Source of the DNA: Clostridium sp. UBA1056
GTDB lineage: Bacteria; Bacillota; Clostridia; Clostridiales; Clostridiaceae
Direction: 5' to 3'
Assembly (NCBI GenBank): GCA_002316385.1
Contig: DCDL01000004.1
Location: 83,032-147,031, forward strand
Length of the DNA: 64,000 nt
In this document: positions 16,749 through 26,382 of the stretch, piece after piece
Layout: each line of letters opens with the position of its first letter
Position numbering within the stretch: position 1 is the stretch's first letter
Program-made: the position numbers and the translations under genes
The notes under the pieces: model-generated
The model's database searches: none
What the model was told of the DNA's origin: nothing
Seen by the model: the letters and a program-made list of their open reading frames with translations, nothing else

Positions 16749-17129
16749 TTATTCTGCTATTGCTATTACTTCTATTTCTATTAAAGCATCTTTTGGTAAT
16801 TTACCTGGCTGAACACAAGATCTTGCAGGTGGATTTGCAGTAAAATATTTTGCATATACTTCATTCATAGCTGCAAAATCATTCATATCCTTTATGAATA
16901 CTAAAGTTTTTACAACTTTATCTAAAGATGTTCCTGCTTCTTCAAGAATTGCTTTAACATTTTCTAAGCACACAGCTGTAGCCTTTTGTATATCATCATT
17001 TACAAGTTCTCCAGCTTCATTAATCGATAGTTGTCCTGAAGTGTATAGTAAGTTTCCTACCTTAACCGCCTGTGAATATGGTCCTAAAGCTGCAGGCGCT
17101 TTTTCGGTGTTGATTATAATCTTCTCCAT
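16749..17129 (-). CDS. ridA: RidA family enamine/imine deaminase
   Basis: RidA hydrolyses reactive 2-aminoacrylate-type enamines released by PLP enzymes. The protein is 126 residues from the ATG at 17129, chosen because GGGAGG lies 7 bases before it. Family hallmarks are GPYSQAV (about 17-23), YTSGQL and the active-site arginine in NPPARSCVQ. It comes after yqeK in the position where rsfS is common in other firmicutes. Confidence 0.92.
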   Translation of the reverse strand: MEKIIINTEKAPAALGPYSQAVKVGNLLYTSGQLSINEAGELVNDDIQKATAVCLENVKAILEEAGTSLDKVVKTLVFIKDMNDFAAMNEVYAKYFTANPPARSCVQPGKLPKDALIEIEVIAIAE

Positions 17130-17189
17130 TTTTTTGCCTCCCAAAATTAAATTATTATATATTATCTAGATAATTAGTTTCTAGTAATA

Positions 17190-17762
17190 TTAGTTTCTTT
17201 TGTTAACTAATAAATAATTTCTAGCTTTAATGGTATCTATATGTATTATTGAGCCTCTAGATAATATATACATTATGGTATCTTCAAAGGATTTTAAAAG
17301 AGCTCTATCTAAATCTTCATAAGCTAAAACCCTTAGTTCCTCTACTCCTTTAAAGTTTCTTGAAGGCTCTATGCAGTCAGCAATATACACTATTTTTTCT
17401 AATATGGACATATTTTCTCGTCCTGTAGTATGATGCTTTATTGCATTTAAAATATCTTCATCTTCTACATGAAACATTTCCTTTGAAATATATGCTCCAA
17501 TTAATCCATGTAAAAGTTGAGGAGACTTATAGTATATATCAGAAATAATCACTCCATTACTCCTGGCTTTATTAATTAAATCATTGGCAGAAAAATTTTT
17601 AGCACAATCATGACAAAGCCCAGCTATTCTTCCTTTATTAGGATTTATTCCATAATGCTTTGCAAGCTCTTCACTAGTTTTCATTACACCTAGACTATGG
17701 TTATATCTCTCCTTAGTAAGATGAATTTTTATATAATCTTTTATCCTATTTTCCTGCCACAT
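17190..17762 (-). CDS. yqeK: YqeK HD-domain Ap4A hydrolase
   Basis: YqeK proteins are metal-dependent HD-domain symmetrical diadenosine tetraphosphatases. The 190-residue protein has H in RYNHSLGV (about 20), the HDCAKN pair (about 51-56), and HHTTGRENMS with YIADCIEP downstream. AAGGTG precedes the ATG. It is 3 bp from nadD, the conserved nadD-yqeK pair. Confidence 0.92.
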   Translation of the reverse strand: MWQENRIKDYIKIHLTKERYNHSLGVMKTSEELAKHYGINPNKGRIAGLCHDCAKNFSANDLINKARSNGVIISDIYYKSPQLLHGLIGAYISKEMFHVEDEDILNAIKHHTTGRENMSILEKIVYIADCIEPSRNFKGVEELRVLAYEDLDRALLKSFEDTIMYILSRGSIIHIDTIKARNYLLVNKRN

Positions 17763-17765
17763 ATA

Positions 17766-18374
17766 TTACACCTTATTTCTATATAAATTGTATTTGTTAA
17801 TTACCTTATCCACGCCTTGAGGAAGAAGATAATTAACTATTTTATCTTCTGAAATCTTCTTCTTTATTTCTGTAGATGATATATCTAGAAGAGACATTTC
17901 TAATAAAACTATTTTCTTACCATACTCTTGCTCTAAATCCATTTTCATCTTTAATACATCATCCATAGTATATCCTGTTCTAGAAAATACAGCTAAAGTG
18001 CAGTTATCTAATATAATATTAATATTTTTCCATTGTCTTAATGTCATTAGACTATCTACTCCAACTAAAAAATACCACTGTGTATCTGGCTCTATGTGAT
18101 TAAAATTCATTAGAGTATTATAGGTATAACTTAAACTGTCACTTTTTATCTCAAAATCACTTATGGAGAACTTTTCTTCCCCTTCTATAGCCTGAGAAAC
18201 CATTTCATATCTAATCTTCTCTTCTGTTACTATCCTAGCTCTTTTATGAGGTGGACGCCCATTTGGCATAAATATAACTTCATCTAGATTTAGATTATAC
18301 AGTGCTTCATATGCTATATGAATATGCCCTATGTGTATAGGATCAAATGTTCCTCCAAAAATTGCTTTTTTCAT
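17766..18374 (-). CDS. nadD: nicotinate-nucleotide adenylyltransferase
   Basis: NadD joins nicotinate mononucleotide and ATP to form NaAD in NAD synthesis. At 202 residues it is full length. It has GGTFDPIHIGHIHIA (8-22) with the HxGH motif and the C-terminal ISSTEI(K) motif (about 172-178). It is followed by yqeK at 3 bp, and yhbY and obgE lie upstream. Confidence 0.96.
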   Translation of the reverse strand: MKKAIFGGTFDPIHIGHIHIAYEALYNLNLDEVIFMPNGRPPHKRARIVTEEKIRYEMVSQAIEGEEKFSISDFEIKSDSLSYTYNTLMNFNHIEPDTQWYFLVGVDSLMTLRQWKNINIILDNCTLAVFSRTGYTMDDVLKMKMDLEQEYGKKIVLLEMSLLDISSTEIKKKISEDKIVNYLLPQGVDKVINKYNLYRNKV

Positions 18375-18448
18375 GCTATTACCTCTTTAAATCATAATAC
18401 CATATATGAAGTATTTTACCAACTGAAAAAATGAATCACCTTTAAAAG

Positions 18449-18492
18449 TTACATATATTTAAAATTATTAAAAGTATATTAAATATATGTAA
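18449..18492 (-). terminator. hairpin after yhbY
   Basis: TTACATATATTTAA (18449-18462) pairs with TTAAATATATGTAA (18479-18492), just beyond the yhbY stop; AACTTTT follows on minus. AT-only stem, so moderate confidence. Confidence 0.5.
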
Positions 18493-18495
18493 TTT

Positions 18496-18789
18496 TTACT
18501 TAGGAAGCTCTATTTTAGGATTTTTCTTAGATTTACGATATATGACTAGTTTGTTTCCTATAGCTTGAATCCCTTCACATCCTAATTCCTCACATAGAAT
18601 CTCTGAAGCTTCTCTTGCTGTAATTCCACTATTATTTAAAGTTTTTATCTTAATTATCTCTCTAGATTCTAAGGCTTGATCTATTTGCTTAATAAAATTT
18701 TCTTCTATGCCACCTTTTCCAACTTGGAATATAGGTACTAATTGATTTCCAAGAGATCTTAGATAGCTTCTTTGTTTTGTTGTTATCAT
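18496..18789 (-). CDS. yhbY: YhbY CRM-domain RNA-binding protein
   Basis: This 97-residue single-CRM-domain protein is associated with pre-50S ribosomal particles. It starts MITTKQRSYLRSLGNQL, has the VGKGGI turn (about 23-28) and ends in a basic tail. It lies 21 bp downstream of obgE, another 50S assembly factor; obgE-yhbY-nadD-yqeK is a familiar firmicute order. Confidence 0.93.
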   Translation of the reverse strand: MITTKQRSYLRSLGNQLVPIFQVGKGGIEENFIKQIDQALESREIIKIKTLNNSGITAREASEILCEELGCEGIQAIGNKLVIYRKSKKNPKIELPK

Positions 18790-18810
18790 TTTATATATTT
18801 CCCCCTACTT

Positions 18811-20088
18811 TTATAATAAGAATTCAAATTCAAAGTCATTTAATCTTACTAATTCACCATCTTGTATTCCCATTTCTTTTAACTCATCTATAATTCCTTT
18901 ATTTCTTAGAACCTTATGGAAATATCTTAGTGAATCTGGGTCATTTATATTTACACTAGTTAATAGTCTATCTACGAAGGAACCTGTAATTTCAAATATC
19001 CCCTCTTCAATTTCATTTATTTCATAAGTAAATCTCTTCTCTTCAGGAATAAATCTATCTTTTTCTGAAATTTCTAGTTCTTTAACTGGAATTGTGCTAA
19101 GCATTTCAGCAGCAGCCTTTATAAGCTCATCTACACCTTCATTAGTAGCTGCAGATATCTTATATACTTTGTCATAACCCATAGCCTTCAATTCATTTTT
19201 GAAGTTTTCATAAATTTCTTCGTCATATAGCATATCAGATTTATTTGCTGCAATTATTTGAGGTCTATCCCATAGCTTTATACTATATTTCTTAAGCTCT
19301 TCATTAATTCTCTTAAAGTCTTCTATAGGATTTCTTCCTTCTACTCCTGAGATATCAACTACATGAATAAGCATTCTAGTTCTTTCTATATGTCTTAAGA
19401 ACTCTAAACCTAAGCCTACACCTTCTGCAGCTCCTTCTATAATACCTGGAATATCTGCAATAACGAAAGGCTCTATTCCTTTTAACGCAACTACTCCAAG
19501 GTTTGGTTTTATAGTAGTGAAATGATAGTTAGCAATCTTTGGTCTAGCCTTAGATACCATAGATAAAAGAGTAGATTTTCCAACGTTAGGGAACCCTAAA
19601 AGTCCTACATCTGCTAGAAGCTTAAGCTCTAACTTTATCCATCTCTCTTCTCCTGGCATTCCTGGCTCTGCAAAGCTTGGTGCCTGTCTTGTTGGAGTGC
19701 AAAATTTTGCATTTCCTTTTCCGCCTTTTCCACCTTTACATACTACGAACTTATCGCCAGCATGAGCTAAGTCACACATAACTTTATCTGTTTCGAAATC
19801 TTTGACTATAGTTCCCATTGGAACTTTAATTATAGTATCTTCTCCTGCTTTTCCATAACATTTAGAACCTTCACCTTTGCCCCCATTAGGAGCTACGAAT
19901 TTACGGTGATAGGAGAAATCTAATAGTGTAGTCATATTGCTATCTACAACTAGTATAACGCTTCCGCCATCTCCACCATCTCCACCATCTGGTCCACCTA
20001 ATGGAGCAAATTTCTCTCTTCTAAAATGAATGGAACCATTACCACCATCTCCGGACTGTACAAAAATTTTGGCTGTATCTATAAACAT
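18811..20088 (-). CDS. obgE: GTPase ObgE/CgtA
   Basis: Obg is an essential GTPase in 50S maturation and stress and sporulation control. The 425-residue protein has the glycine-rich Obg fold (1-157, GGDGGDGGS), a G domain with GFPNVGKST (165-173), [12 protein letters not shown] and NKSDML, and the C-terminal OCT domain (about 345-425). AAGGTGAAATAAC precedes the ATG. rpmA lies 210 bp upstream beyond a terminator, so obgE may have its own promoter. Confidence 0.97.
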   Translation of the reverse strand: MFIDTAKIFVQSGDGGNGSIHFRREKFAPLGGPDGGDGGDGGSVILVVDSNMTTLLDFSYHRKFVAPNGGKGEGSKCYGKAGEDTIIKVPMGTIVKDFETDKVMCDLAHAGDKFVVCKGGKGGKGNAKFCTPTRQAPSFAEPGMPGEERWIKLELKLLADVGLLGFPNVGKSTLLSMVSKARPKIANYHFTTIKPNLGVVALKGIEPFVIADIPGIIEGAAEGVGLGLEFLRHIERTRMLIHVVDISGVEGRNPIEDFKRINEELKKYSIKLWDRPQIIAANKSDMLYDEEIYENFKNELKAMGYDKVYKISAATNEGVDELIKAAAEMLSTIPVKELEISEKDRFIPEEKRFTYEINEIEEGIFEITGSFVDRLLTSVNINDPDSLRYFHKVLRNKGIIDELKEMGIQDGELVRLNDFEFEFLL

Positions 20089-20271
20089 TGTTATTTCACC
20101 TTCCTAACAAAATATCCTTTGATATTTTTATGAATTAAATCTAAGTATCCTAGTATTATTATTTACCAAAATAATAATTTTACCTATGTTTTATTTTAAA
20201 ACTATATAACACCTAGGGATGTTTTTTTATAACATAGGAATCAAAATAAATATTTATCCCTATGCCATAAA

Positions 20272-20293
20272 AAAGCACCCTTACGGGTGCTTT
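20272..20293 (-). terminator. terminator of rplU-prp-rpmA
   Basis: AAAGCACCC and GGGTGCTTT form a 9-bp stem with a 4-nt loop, followed on minus by TTTTTATG, 6 bp after the rpmA stop. Confidence 0.9.
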
Positions 20294-20298
20294 ATAAA

Positions 20299-20601
20299 CT
20301 ATTCGGCTATTGCAACTTCTACATCGATTGGATAAACACTAGCTTTTTTCTTGTCTTTACCCATTCTTTCAAATCTTACAACTCCATCAACCTTAGCGAA
20401 AAGAGTGTCGTCTCCACCGATACCAACGTTTGTACCTGGGTGAATTTTTGTTCCTCTTTGTCTTACAAGGATGTTTCCTGCAAGTACAAATTGTCCGTCT
20501 GCACGTTTAACCCCTAATCTCTTAGATTCACTGTCTCTACCGTTCTTAGAGCTACCTACTCCTTTTTTGTGAGCACATAACTGAAGGTTTATTAGTAACA
20601 T
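20299..20601 (-). CDS. rpmA: 50S ribosomal protein L27 with cleavable N-terminus
   Basis: The 100-residue L27 begins [21 protein letters not shown]. In firmicutes L27 carries a short N-terminal extension that the protease Prp removes to expose AHKKG, which reaches the peptidyl-transferase centre. The extension here (MLLINLQLC) fits that pattern, and prp lies directly upstream. GGAGGTGCAGTGAT precedes the ATG. Confidence 0.97.
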   Translation of the reverse strand: MLLINLQLCAHKKGVGSSKNGRDSESKRLGVKRADGQFVLAGNILVRQRGTKIHPGTNVGIGGDDTLFAKVDGVVRFERMGKDKKKASVYPIDVEVAIAE

Positions 20602-20602
20602 A

Positions 20603-20950
20603 TCACTGCACCTCCTCTACTACAACTTTGATATATTTTCCATAACTAATTTCTAAATTCTTTAAGCCTAATAACATCGTTTCTAGTAGGACTTGTGTAC
20701 TTTCTATTTCCACATGAGATAACTTAGATATATCTAAAGCTATGTTTCCTTCCTCCGCGATATATGTAGGTTTTAGCTTTAACACTTCTAACACTCCTAA
20801 GATAGTTACCTGTGCTAAATTACTTACAGAACCACAAACAACATCATCATAAACTGTTGTATTTTCTTTAACATCAAAATACTCAGCATGACCATCCACT
20901 TGGAACGATACTAGCATGCTTTTTTTTCTTATGAAATTTACTTTAATCAT
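20603..20950 (-). CDS. prp: ribosomal-processing cysteine protease Prp
   Basis: Prp cleaves the L27 N-terminal extension. The 115-residue protein has the histidine of DGHAEY (H21) and the cysteine of [12 protein letters not shown] (C39). The loop between them is somewhat longer than the H22/C34 spacing I recall for Staphylococcus. It is packed between rplU (2 bp) and rpmA (1 bp), the diagnostic rplU-prp-rpmA order. Confidence 0.93.
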   Translation of the reverse strand: MIKVNFIRKKSMLVSFQVDGHAEYFDVKENTTVYDDVVCGSVSNLAQVTILGVLEVLKLKPTYIAEEGNIALDISKLSHVEIESTQVLLETMLLGLKNLEISYGKYIKVVVEEVQ

Positions 20951-20952
20951 AA

Positions 20953-21264
20953 TTAAGCTTCAATCTTCTCTATTATAACTTTAGTAAATGGTTGTCTATG
21001 ACCTTGTTTCTTTCTGTAGTCTTTCTTTGGCTTATATTTGAAAACTATAACTTTCTTAGCTTTTCCTTGTGCTACAACTTTAGCAACAACTTTAGCTCCT
21101 TCAACTACAGGCTTTCCAATTACTAAACCATCTTCTTTTCCAACTGCTAAAACTTGATCAAATTCTACAGTTGATTCAACCTCAGCTTCAAGTTTTTCAA
21201 CGAATAAAACGTCTCCCTCTTGAACTTTGTATTGCTTTCCTCCAGTAAGTAAAACTGCGTACAT
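20953..21264 (-). CDS. rplU: 50S ribosomal protein L21
   Basis: At 103 residues from the ATG at 21264 it begins [14 protein letters not shown] and ends in the [13 protein letters not shown] block typical of L21. GAGGAGGTG lies 7 bases ahead of this start; the ATG at 21273 would fall inside the site. First gene of rplU-prp-rpmA. Confidence 0.97.
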   Translation of the reverse strand: MYAVLLTGGKQYKVQEGDVLFVEKLEAEVESTVEFDQVLAVGKEDGLVIGKPVVEGAKVVAKVVAQGKAKKVIVFKYKPKKDYRKKQGHRQPFTKVIIEKIEA

Positions 21265-21279
21265 TAAATACACCTCCTC

Positions 21280-21385
21280 AATCCAGTCTCGCCATCTCAG
21301 GTATAACTTACATGAAACTCTTTAAAAAGCTATGTAAGTCAGTTTAAAAAACCTTATGTGTGCGGTCTACAAATGACATTTTAAC
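21280..21385 (-). promoter_or_regulatory. probable L21 leader RNA
   Basis: On minus the 5' untranslated region contains ACTTACAT paired with ATGTAAGT (8 bp) and then CCTGAGATGGCGAGACTGG just ahead of the ribosome site. This resembles the firmicute L21 leader, a presumed autoregulatory element. The class is recalled from memory and was not folded. Confidence 0.5.
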
Positions 21386-21446
21386 ACATAGCACAATGAT
21401 TGTAAAGCAACTTATACCATTTTTATGTTTTTTATTATTTTATGTA

Positions 21447-22895
21447 TTAAATTTTGGCAGAAAATACTTGGAGTTCTTTAATAGCTTCCATTTGACTATG
21501 AAAAATTAAAGATTCTACCTTAAAATTCTCTAGATTTTCTTGAAATCTAATAAACACATTACAATCTAACGCATCTAACTTTTCTATAAAAGTAATTATG
21601 TCACTCTTTACCTCAGGTTCATAATTTTTATTTAATTCTATATAAATATTTTTAATACCTTGTTCTAGTTTTATTTTTCTTATCTTTCCTCTTAAAATAC
21701 TTAATAAGTATTCTAATGATATCTTTTCTCCTGTACCTTTGCAGTGACTACAAGGATTAAATACATAATCACATACGGATTTACCATATTTCTTTCTAGT
21801 TATCTGGACTAAATTTAATTCTGTAAAAGGATATATTTTAGTATTATTTTTATCGTCTTTAAATTCTTCTTGTAACATCTTTAAAACTTCTGTTTTATCT
21901 CCATCCGATTTCATATCTACAAAATCTATTACTATTATTCCACCTAAGTTTCTAAGTCTTATTTGCTTTACAATTTCCTTAGCAGCTTCTTTATTAGTTA
22001 CTAAAATATTATTCTCTTTTGAAGAAGTTTTTATGTTCTTAGCAGTATTTACATCAACTACATTCATAGCTTCAGTACGCTCTAGTATAATGTTACCTCC
22101 ACTGCTTAAGTTAATTTTATTATGTCTCAAAGCCAAAATTTCTTTTTCTATGCCATAATTATCAAATATAGATAAGGGTCCTTGATAAAATCTAAGGTGA
22201 ACATTTTCTAAGTGTTTCTCTTTAATGAGATTCTCATAATAATGATAGTCTTCCTGATTATCAACTATTATCTCCGCTCCACCCTCAGTATAATTCCTTA
22301 AAACTCTGCTAAGAATTCCATTATCCTTATAAAGAGGACCAACTTTAGATGAGTAAGTAAACTTATTACATATCTCTTCATATCTATGTATTAATTCATC
22401 TATCTCTTCCTTTAAAATGTTTATATCTATATTTTCAGCCTTAGTTCTAATTACTATTCCAATATCCTTTGGCTTTGATACAGCATCCTCTATTAGCTGT
22501 TTAAATTGAGGATTTTTAATTTTTTTAGAAATTTCTATGCTTTTATGCTCTTTAGTTAATACTGCATAGGCTCCTGGTAAAGAAATCTTTCTAGTTACCT
22601 TAGGTCCCTTTTTTTCTATTTCTTCCTTAGTTATTTCTACCATGACCTCATCCCCCTTTTTAAGGGAACTTCCATGATCAGCTCCTGTTAAAGAAAGATA
22701 ACAATTTTTATCATAACCTATATCTATAAAAGCTCCATGAATAGATGGAACTATGTTCTTTACTACACCTCTGTAGATATCTCCTACTTTAGGACTATAG
22801 GTTTCTTCCTCTATGAAACATTCTTTAAGATTATCACCATATTTCACTGCAATCTTTAACAATGTATTTTGTCTTTCAATGAATATTTTTTTCAT
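21447..22895 (-). CDS. rng: ribonuclease G/E family endoribonuclease
   Basis: RNase E/G enzymes cleave single-stranded AU-rich RNA and mature rRNA. The 482-residue protein has an S1 domain (about 36-108), the DNase I-like catalytic part with metal-binding D281 (VVDVN) and D324 (VIDFVD), and the zinc-link cysteines C382 and C385 (CSHC). Its length matches RNase G, without the E. coli RNase E scaffold tail. It lies 182 bp upstream of rplU and 11 bp after the DUF2344 gene. Confidence 0.93.
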   Translation of the reverse strand: MKKIFIERQNTLLKIAVKYGDNLKECFIEEETYSPKVGDIYRGVVKNIVPSIHGAFIDIGYDKNCYLSLTGADHGSSLKKGDEVMVEITKEEIEKKGPKVTRKISLPGAYAVLTKEHKSIEISKKIKNPQFKQLIEDAVSKPKDIGIVIRTKAENIDINILKEEIDELIHRYEEICNKFTYSSKVGPLYKDNGILSRVLRNYTEGGAEIIVDNQEDYHYYENLIKEKHLENVHLRFYQGPLSIFDNYGIEKEILALRHNKINLSSGGNIILERTEAMNVVDVNTAKNIKTSSKENNILVTNKEAAKEIVKQIRLRNLGGIIVIDFVDMKSDGDKTEVLKMLQEEFKDDKNNTKIYPFTELNLVQITRKKYGKSVCDYVFNPCSHCKGTGEKISLEYLLSILRGKIRKIKLEQGIKNIYIELNKNYEPEVKSDIITFIEKLDALDCNVFIRFQENLENFKVESLIFHSQMEAIKELQVFSAKI

Positions 22896-22906
22896 GAAAT
22901 CAACTC

Positions 22907-23614
22907 CTAATACTTAGCGAAAAACTCTTGAAGTGAAAGTAGCTCTTTCCCTTTAAAGGCATACATCTCTACTCTTTTTATATCCACAAAGGCATCTTCT
23001 TTTATTCCATTCACATGAGTCTTTATAAACTCACTTAACAAGCTTGGAGATAGATTTTCTCTGCTTCCACAGCTAAGTAGTGTCTCTATAGTTAATATGT
23101 CATCCTTCATAGAGTATTTTATATCCTTAATTAAAGGCTTAATATCTGTCTCTTTTTCTCCTGATTTGGATTTCTTTAGAATTGTCCATTGGCTTAAATC
23201 CATTACGGAATCCATATCTACCTCATCTGCATTCTTTAATTTGAGTTTTATTACATATTTAGCTGCATCTATAGTTGCCATAGCTTGCTGGTTCTTTTGA
23301 CCTTCTTTTCTAGCTACCTTAGTGGCAGATAAAAATTTAATGCCAGCTACAGTGTTTTCATTTAGAGCTTTTAAAATTTCCTTTTCTTCTACCTCTTCTG
23401 TAAATACAGTATCTAAATATTCTCCTGTAGAATATACTCCTACTGATAAAGGTTGCGCTATAGATATGCTCATATGAGGATTAAATCCCTTAGAGTACTC
23501 TATAGGTAGCTTTGCTCTTCTTATAACTCTTTGTATGGTTCTCATTAAATCCAGATGAGATAAAAATTTTATATCACTTTCTTTACTGTATTTTATTAAA
23601 TAACGCACCATCAA
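22907..23614 (-). CDS. TIGR03936 (DUF2344) radical-SAM-associated protein
   Basis: The 235-residue protein begins VRYLIKYSKESDIKFLSHLDLMRTIQRVIRRAKLP, the DUF2344 signature. It includes YSKGFNPHMSISIAQPLSVG. It overlaps the 3' end of the upstream B12-binding radical SAM gene by 32 bp, and in some bacteria the two are fused. Function is unknown; an RNA-modifying or sulfur-chemistry role is guessed from the pairing with rng and rplU. GGAAAGGAAGTGC lies ahead of the ATG. Confidence 0.88.
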   Translation of the reverse strand: MMVRYLIKYSKESDIKFLSHLDLMRTIQRVIRRAKLPIEYSKGFNPHMSISIAQPLSVGVYSTGEYLDTVFTEEVEEKEILKALNENTVAGIKFLSATKVARKEGQKNQQAMATIDAAKYVIKLKLKNADEVDMDSVMDLSQWTILKKSKSGEKETDIKPLIKDIKYSMKDDILTIETLLSCGSRENLSPSLLSEFIKTHVNGIKEDAFVDIKRVEMYAFKGKELLSLQEFFAKY

Positions 23615-25442
23615 AGCACTTCCTTTCCTTAAAGCTATTGTTTATTCCACATCCTGTACATCTCTCTCTACAGTCTGGTGTTAAAACCATCTCTTTAGCC
23701 TTCTCATTTTCGCTTATTAGATACTTTTTACTTACTCCTATATCTATGAAATCCCATGGTAAAATTTCATCATAGTTTCTTTCTCTATAAGCATAGAATT
23801 CTCCATTTACTCCGCACTCTTCAAAGGCTTCTTGCCATAATTCAGATTTGAAGTATTCATTCCACCCGTCAAATCTAGCACCATTTTCAAAGGCTTTTAC
23901 TAGAACATCACAAAGCCTTCTATCTCCTCTTGCAAAAACTGCCTCTAAATAGCTCAATTGAGATTCATGCCAGTTATAGTTAATAGCCTTACTTTTTATA
24001 GCATCTCTAAGACTTGAAATTTTCTCTCTAACCTCAGGCACTTGATTCATTGGAGCCCATTGGAAAGGTGTAAATGGCTTTGGTACTAATATAGAAGTAC
24101 TTACTGTAACTCTTAGCCCTCTCTTCCTTACGTTCTTAGGTACATGGAAATATTCCTCTACAACTTTTTCAGCTAAATGAGCAATTCCTTCCACATCTTC
24201 TACTGTTTCATAAGGAAGCCCTATAACAAAGTATAGTTTTATTGTAGACCAACCCGATTCAAAGGCATTTCTAGCTGATCTTAGTAAATCCTCTTCTGTT
24301 ACACCCTTGTTTATTACATCTCTCATTCTTTGAGTTCCAGCCTCTGGAGCAAAGGTTAATCCTGTTTTTCTTACCTTTTGTATTTCTTTTATTAAATCTA
24401 CAGAAAAAGCATCTATTCTAATAGATGGTATAGATACTCCAATTTTATCTTCTCCATATTTTTCAATTAAAGAAAAAATTAAGTTTTGAATGTTAGAGTA
24501 GTCACAGATACTTAGAGAACTTAAGGAAATTTCTTCATAACCAGTGTTCTTTACAAGAACATCGATTTCTTCCATAAGCTTTTCTGTAGTTTTTTCTCTA
24601 ACTGGTCTATATATCATTCCAGCTTGGCAGAATCTACAACCTCTTGTGCAACCTCTAAAAGTTTCTATAACTATTCTATCATGAATAATTTCTGTATACG
24701 GAACTATAAACTTATCTGGAAAATTGTTAGCATTAAAATCTGCAACTATTCTCTTTTGCACAGTTTTAGGCACATCTTCATACTTTGGAACCATTTCCTT
24801 AATAGTTCCATCCTCGTTATAATTTACATCATAAAGAGATGGCACATATACTCCTTGAAGCTTTGAAATAGCTCTTAGGTATTCAGCCTTTGGTTTATCC
24901 TTCATTTCTTTATATAAATCTAAAACTTCATGGGTAACCTGTTCTCCTTCTCCTAATATAAAGACATCAGCTATATCATATAGTGGTTCTGGATTGTAAG
25001 CACAAGGGCCTCCCATCATGATGATAGGATATTCCTCTCCTCTTTTTGAAGCCCTAACTGGTATATTACACATATCTAACATATTTAAGATGTTAGTATA
25101 GCTCATTTCATACTGAAGAGTGAATCCTAAAATATCAAATTCACTAAGGGAATCCTTTGTCTCAAGGGTTCCTAGTGGAATGTTATTTTCTCTTAGAAGC
25201 TTTTCCATATCTGGCCAAGGAGCAAAGCATCTTTCGCAGAATGTATCCTCTCTCTCATTCATAAGATGATATAGTATTTTTGTTCCTAAGTGGGACATAG
25301 CCACTTCATAAACGTCTGGGAAGCAAAAGGCATATCTAATATTTACACTATTTTTATCTTTATTATATGAGTTTAATTCTCCACCTATATATCTAGCCGG
25401 CTTTTCAACTCTGCACAGAATATCATCTGAAATTTTATTCAT
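23583..25442 (-). CDS. TIGR03960 B12-binding radical SAM protein
   Basis: The 619-residue protein has an N-terminal cobalamin-binding-like domain (about 35-180), then a radical SAM domain with C265-x3-C269-x2-C272 (RGCTRGCRFC) and FVIGLPYET. The C-terminal region has further cysteines (CRERCTGCG, near 595). The family is conserved next to rng, rplU and the DUF2344 protein; the substrate is not established to my knowledge. The ATG follows AAGGAGGATACACA. Confidence 0.92.
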   Translation of the reverse strand: MNKISDDILCRVEKPARYIGGELNSYNKDKNSVNIRYAFCFPDVYEVAMSHLGTKILYHLMNEREDTFCERCFAPWPDMEKLLRENNIPLGTLETKDSLSEFDILGFTLQYEMSYTNILNMLDMCNIPVRASKRGEEYPIIMMGGPCAYNPEPLYDIADVFILGEGEQVTHEVLDLYKEMKDKPKAEYLRAISKLQGVYVPSLYDVNYNEDGTIKEMVPKYEDVPKTVQKRIVADFNANNFPDKFIVPYTEIIHDRIVIETFRGCTRGCRFCQAGMIYRPVREKTTEKLMEEIDVLVKNTGYEEISLSSLSICDYSNIQNLIFSLIEKYGEDKIGVSIPSIRIDAFSVDLIKEIQKVRKTGLTFAPEAGTQRMRDVINKGVTEEDLLRSARNAFESGWSTIKLYFVIGLPYETVEDVEGIAHLAEKVVEEYFHVPKNVRKRGLRVTVSTSILVPKPFTPFQWAPMNQVPEVREKISSLRDAIKSKAINYNWHESQLSYLEAVFARGDRRLCDVLVKAFENGARFDGWNEYFKSELWQEAFEECGVNGEFYAYRERNYDEILPWDFIDIGVSKKYLISENEKAKEMVLTPDCRERCTGCGINNSFKERKCFDGALFNKIQ

Positions 25443-25511
25443 TGTGTATCCTCCTTAAGTTAATTCAATTAATCATTTTATCATAAGCATGTAATATTTC
25501 AAGTAACTATA

Positions 25512-26360
25512 CTATTTTTCATAGCTTTCTAGGAGTTCTTCAAGAGTTATATTCCCTAATTCTTTAATTCCATTTAATATATCCTCCTCATATAAAACTC
25601 CTATCATATTCATTTCGTCATCTAGCACAGTAAATACATTATACTTGTTTTTATCTATTAATTCTATTAGTTGCAATATATTTATTTTATAGTAAACAGA
25701 AATACTTTTATTTTCTAAGTATCCCCTACCTATGAGTTTTTCCTTTTTTTTGATAATATATCCCATTATTATATAAGCTATCCTCCTTTTTTCCCTATAG
25801 GAAATTATTAATATAAATACAGAAAAGAAGGCAAAATCTAAAACTAGCCACCCCATGCACAAACCCATTAAAAAGATTGCTCCAAATATATATCCTATTA
25901 CTATACTTATATTTAGCGCAATCTTATTAGCTTTTTTAAATATGAATTTAATATTTAAAACGTCTCTTAATATACGACCTCCATCTAGTGGAAATGCCGG
26001 CACAAGATTAAATACGCCTATAACTAAATTATAGTTAGCAAATTCAATAAAACTAGAATTTGAAAAGTATCTTCCAAAAAAATAACTAGCTAAAGCAATT
26101 AAAAAATTTCCTAGAGGTCCACTTAAAGATATGATAATATCCTCCTTAGGACTTGCCTCCTCTAAATCCTTCAATTTTAATACAGTACCAATAGGTAATA
26201 TGTCTATAGAAAAACCTGAATAACCTAATATTCTAGCCGTTATTAAATGTATTGTTTCATGAATAATTATGATTATAAAACCTAAAATGAGCTCACTTTT
26301 AAATCCTACAATCAATATTAAAATTATATAGGGTATTAAGTATTTGCTTATTCGTATCAA
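25512..26360 (-). CDS. spoIVFB: SpoIVFB-type site-2 metalloprotease
   Basis: SpoIVFB cleaves pro-sigma-K in the mother-cell membrane around the forespore. I choose the TTG at 26360 because AGGGGGAAATCA precedes it directly. The ATG at 26399 lies inside spoIVFA. The product is 282 residues with about six membrane segments, zinc motif HETIH (33-37), the second metal motif NLVPAFPLDGG (117-127) and a CBS-like C-terminus. It follows spoIVFA, its usual partner and inhibitor. Confidence 0.9.
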   Translation of the reverse strand: MIRISKYLIPYIILILIVGFKSELILGFIIIIIHETIHLITARILGYSGFSIDILPIGTVLKLKDLEEASPKEDIIISLSGPLGNFLIALASYFFGRYFSNSSFIEFANYNLVIGVFNLVPAFPLDGGRILRDVLNIKFIFKKANKIALNISIVIGYIFGAIFLMGLCMGWLVLDFAFFSVFILIISYREKRRIAYIIMGYIIKKKEKLIGRGYLENKSISVYYKINILQLIELIDKNKYNVFTVLDDEMNMIGVLYEEDILNGIKELGNITLEELLESYEK

Positions 26361-26382
26361 TGATTTCCCCCTAATAATCTTG

